Positions 62,111-64,000 of a stretch of 64,000 nucleotides of DNA are shown piece by piece (positions within the stretch are counted from its first letter, which is position 1; the number at the start of each line of letters is the position of its first letter). The position numbers and the translations under genes were made by a program. A model generated the notes under the pieces. That model saw only the letters and a list, made by a program, of their open reading frames with translations, was not told the DNA's origin and searched no databases. The DNA is from DATHTK01 sp035463295 (GTDB lineage Bacteria > Actinomycetota > Rubrobacteria > Rubrobacterales > Rubrobacteraceae). Where the stretch lies: contig DATHTK010000115.1 of assembly GCA_035463295.1 (NCBI GenBank), forward strand, positions 56,629 to 120,628. Direction: 5' to 3'.

Positions 62111-63448
62111 CTAGCGCCTTCTGACCATCATCATTATCCCCTTCTCGGGCCTCAAGGTTACTGACGGCCGAGGCTCGATGCGCCCGACTTCGGCGAGCTT
62201 GAGGTTCCACTTCTGAACTATGGCCGCGAGCACCAAGAGCGTCTCCATCTCGGCGAAGGAGCGGCCGATGCACAGCCGCGGACCTCCACCGAAGGGGAAG
62301 TAGGCGTACTTGGGCAGCTGCCTTGCCGCCTCTGTAGCCCACCGGTCGGGATCGAAGGTCTCTGGGTCCTCGTAGTAGCGGGGATCGCGGTGCATCACCC
62401 ACGGGCTCATGACCAGCTGCGTGCCGGCCGGCACGCCATAGCCGCCGATCTCGCAGCCAGCAACCGCTTGTCGCCCGATGCCCCAGGCGGGCGGATAGAG
62501 TCGCATGGACTCCTTTACCACCATGCCGGTAAAGCGCAGCCTGGACATGTCTTGCGCCTCGGGGACACGACCTCCCAGAACCTCCCGCAGCTCCATAGAG
62601 AGCTTGCCTTCCACCACGGGATGCCTCGAGAGCAGGTAGAAGGTCCAGGAGAGGGCGATGGCGGTGGTCTCGTGGCCGGCCAGCAGAATCGTGAGCGCTT
62701 CGTCCCTGAGCTGTTTGTCCGTCATCCTCTCACCGGTCTCCTCGTCTTTGGCTTCGAGGAGCATCGAGAGCAAGTCGCCGGTCTCTTCGGCCTTCTCTCT
62801 GCGCTTGCGGATAATTCCGTAGACTACCTCATCGAGTTGCCCCACCGCCCGGCGGAACCGTCGGTTTGCAGGGGTAGGTAGCGCCGCGGGCACGGGAAGT
62901 AGATAGCTCTTCGGACCGGAGAACCGTCGCGCCAGAACATCGAGCGCCGAGCCAATCACCCCGGCTTGACCGTCCACATCGGAACCGAGGAGGGTGGTCG
63001 ACGCGATCCGCAAGGTGAGCCGCATCATCTCCTGGTAGACGTCGTGCACCCGGCCGTCCTGCCAACCGGCGACCGCTGCCTCCGTGTGCTCCACCATGGT
63101 TCGACCGTATGCAGCGATGCGATCCTTGTGGAAGGCCGGCTGGGCAAGCCGCCGCTGGCGGCGCCAGAAGTCTCCCTCACTGGTCAGAAGCCCCTCTCCC
63201 AGGAAGCGCAACTGCTCGCGAGTTCGCCTAGACTTGATGAAATTGCGGTTGTTGCGGACCAGTACATAGTCGATGTAGTCCGGGTGGTTCAGCAAGTAGA
63301 CGCGAACGTTGATGAGACGAAAGCGGCTGATGTCGCCGTACTCTCGCGCGCACCGGGCCAGGAACCCTAGCTGGTCGCGGGCATACTCCTGCAGGTTGCC
63401 AGTGAGGGAGCGGCCTCTAGGGCCAGGGGGCAAGAGCTGGGCGATCAC
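62111..63448 (-). CDS. Cytochrome P450
   Basis: Heme monooxygenase of 445 residues, soluble type. I-helix oxygen motif AGHETTAIAL, K-helix ESMR (ExxR), the DPDRW segment and heme-binding FGGGPRLCIG with the ligand cysteine are all intact. It opens with PPGPRGRSLTGNLQEYARDQ, typical of CYP102- and CYP197-like bacterial families that act on fatty acids or terpenes. No ferredoxin or reductase gene lies beside it, so its electron donor is elsewhere. Confidence 0.95.
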   Translation of the reverse strand: MIAQLLPPGPRGRSLTGNLQEYARDQLGFLARCAREYGDISRFRLINVRVYLLNHPDYIDYVLVRNNRNFIKSRRTREQLRFLGEGLLTSEGDFWRRQRRLAQPAFHKDRIAAYGRTMVEHTEAAVAGWQDGRVHDVYQEMMRLTLRIASTTLLGSDVDGQAGVIGSALDVLARRFSGPKSYLLPVPAALPTPANRRFRRAVGQLDEVVYGIIRKRREKAEETGDLLSMLLEAKDEETGERMTDKQLRDEALTILLAGHETTAIALSWTFYLLSRHPVVEGKLSMELREVLGGRVPEAQDMSRLRFTGMVVKESMRLYPPAWGIGRQAVAGCEIGGYGVPAGTQLVMSPWVMHRDPRYYEDPETFDPDRWATEAARQLPKYAYFPFGGGPRLCIGRSFAEMETLLVLAAIVQKWNLKLAEVGRIEPRPSVTLRPEKGIMMMVRRR

Positions 63449-63569
63449 TGCTATGTCCTCTCAGGACTCGACGTCTCACGCAGGCGAGTATCCTCGGCAT
63501 GAGCTTACACATAGTAATGGTAGGTGGTAGCCCTAGCCACTCGAAGCTGCGCACTACTCGTGTCGCTCT
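63449..63569. other. Leader region of the P450 gene
   Basis: Short gap between the P450 start and the end of the tiny ORF. Probably carries the P450 promoter on the minus strand; hexamers not resolved. Confidence 0.3.
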
Positions 63570-63698
63570 CTAGGAGACGCCTCCTGTCCTTACACGGTCT
63601 ATTGATCCAACCGCGTGGAACATGTGTTCTCGGAAGTCAGCATAGCCCCGGTCCAGCACCCTGAGCATCCCATCTTCAGATATCCTGCCCCGAGGTAT
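63570..63698 (-). CDS. Candidate 42-residue protein with ATA start, or remnant
   Basis: A minus-strand frame reads IPRGRISEDGMLRVLDRGY, ADFREHMFHAV, GSIDRVRTGGVS and stop. A perfect AGGAGG lies exactly eight bases before ATA 63698, so either ATA is the start or an ATG has mutated; ATG 63668 is internal. A related piece (FREHLFHE) is found on the minus strand near 55.68 kb. The family is unknown to me. Confidence 0.35.
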   Translation of the reverse strand: MPRGRISEDGMLRVLDRGYADFREHMFHAVGSIDRVRTGGVS

Positions 63699-63784
63699 TA
63701 TCTATCCCTCCTCACAAGGCCTGGCGGAGGTGCGATCCCACACTTGGAAGGATTGGAGCCGACCGGAGCTATGGGTTCTGCACG

Positions 63785-63979
63785 CTAGTAGGGTTCCGGA
63801 CCGAAGCCCTCCTCTTCGAGGCTATCCTGCGCTCCTAGTGGTACGTACTCGAAGCTGTAGACCGCCGAGGCGACCAGTGCCCTGATCCGCTCCTCGGGCG
63901 GTGCATCGGTGTAGGGGTGCTCTCGCTCTATGTGCTCCCGGAGCATCTCGTGCAAAGCTCTGTCATGGCTCGCTTGCAT
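63785..63979 (-). CDS. Small acidic hypothetical protein
   Basis: Sixty-four residues from ATG 63979, close to the window edge. It is mostly helical and charged (LHEMLREHIEREHPYTDA, PPEERIRALVASAVYSFEY) and ends in an acidic tail (DSLEEEGFGPEPY). No motif recognised. A more distant start beyond the window cannot be excluded. Confidence 0.5.
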   Translation of the reverse strand: MQASHDRALHEMLREHIEREHPYTDAPPEERIRALVASAVYSFEYVPLGAQDSLEEEGFGPEPY

Positions 63980-64000
63980 GCGTCGTCCGCAAGGGCAGCA

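Overview
The window is about 64 kb of high-GC DNA (roughly two thirds G+C). Gene content and order are those of an actinomycete. TTG and GTG starts, ATA isoleucine codons and AGG arginine codons are common. EF-Ts is short, a SepIVA-like gene sits beside coaD, and there are DUF2795 and phasin-like proteins. Together these suggest the Rubrobacter lineage, probably a thermotolerant member; this placement is inferred from gene content, not from any database search.

From 1 to about 48.7 kb almost everything is on the minus strand and is core housekeeping. In transcription order (right to left) the blocks are: rpe and the FMN-riboswitch-controlled ribD-ribE-ribBA-ribH operon; the fatty-acid kinase pair fakA-fakB, recG, a fused rsmD-coaD, a SepIVA-like coiled-coil gene, DUF177 and rpmF; plsX-fabH-fabD-fabZ-fabG-acpP-fabF-rnc (phospholipid and fatty acid synthesis); smc-ftsY-ffh-rpsP-khpA-rimM-trmD-rplS-rnhB-yraN; comM-dprA and a WhiG/FliA-type sigma factor; rpsB-tsf-pyrH-frr-uppS-cdsA-dxr-rseP-ispG; rimP-nusA-infB-DUF503-rbfA-nrnA-truB-ribF; rpsO-pnp and a truncated M16 peptidase. 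Only rpmB (44.0 kb) runs the other way. Many junctions overlap by four bases (GTGA), which suggests translational coupling. At least three genes (truB, rnhB, yraN) have no ATG, GTG or TTG start available and seem to start at ATA or CTG.

From 48.7 to 55.3 kb lies a type IV pilus region. It has pilC and pilT on the minus strand, a second pilT on the plus strand with its own promoter, and a decayed pilB that has lost its Walker A segment. A DUF2795 protein, a TrmO-like protein and an SDR remnant sit between them. From 55.3 kb to the end is a lower-density accessory region: membrane proteins, a phasin-like protein, a 30-residue membrane peptide, a frameshifted CHRD protein, a TspO-like protein, an aldo/keto reductase, a cytochrome P450, and short decayed or tiny ORFs.

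The most unusual signal is not a gene. At four places inside unrelated conserved genes (truB, rseP, smc, fabH) the same 10-mer, GTATTATGCG on the plus strand, marks a sharp local reversal of strand composition: the plus strand is C-rich for roughly 0.5-1 kb to the left and G-rich for roughly 0.2-1 kb to the right. A fifth reversal, at an AT-rich intergenic stretch near 21.8 kb, lacks the exact motif. The sites are 6-10 kb apart. The pattern resembles miniature bidirectional origins, or divergent start points, embedded in coding sequence, and I know of no described element that explains it.
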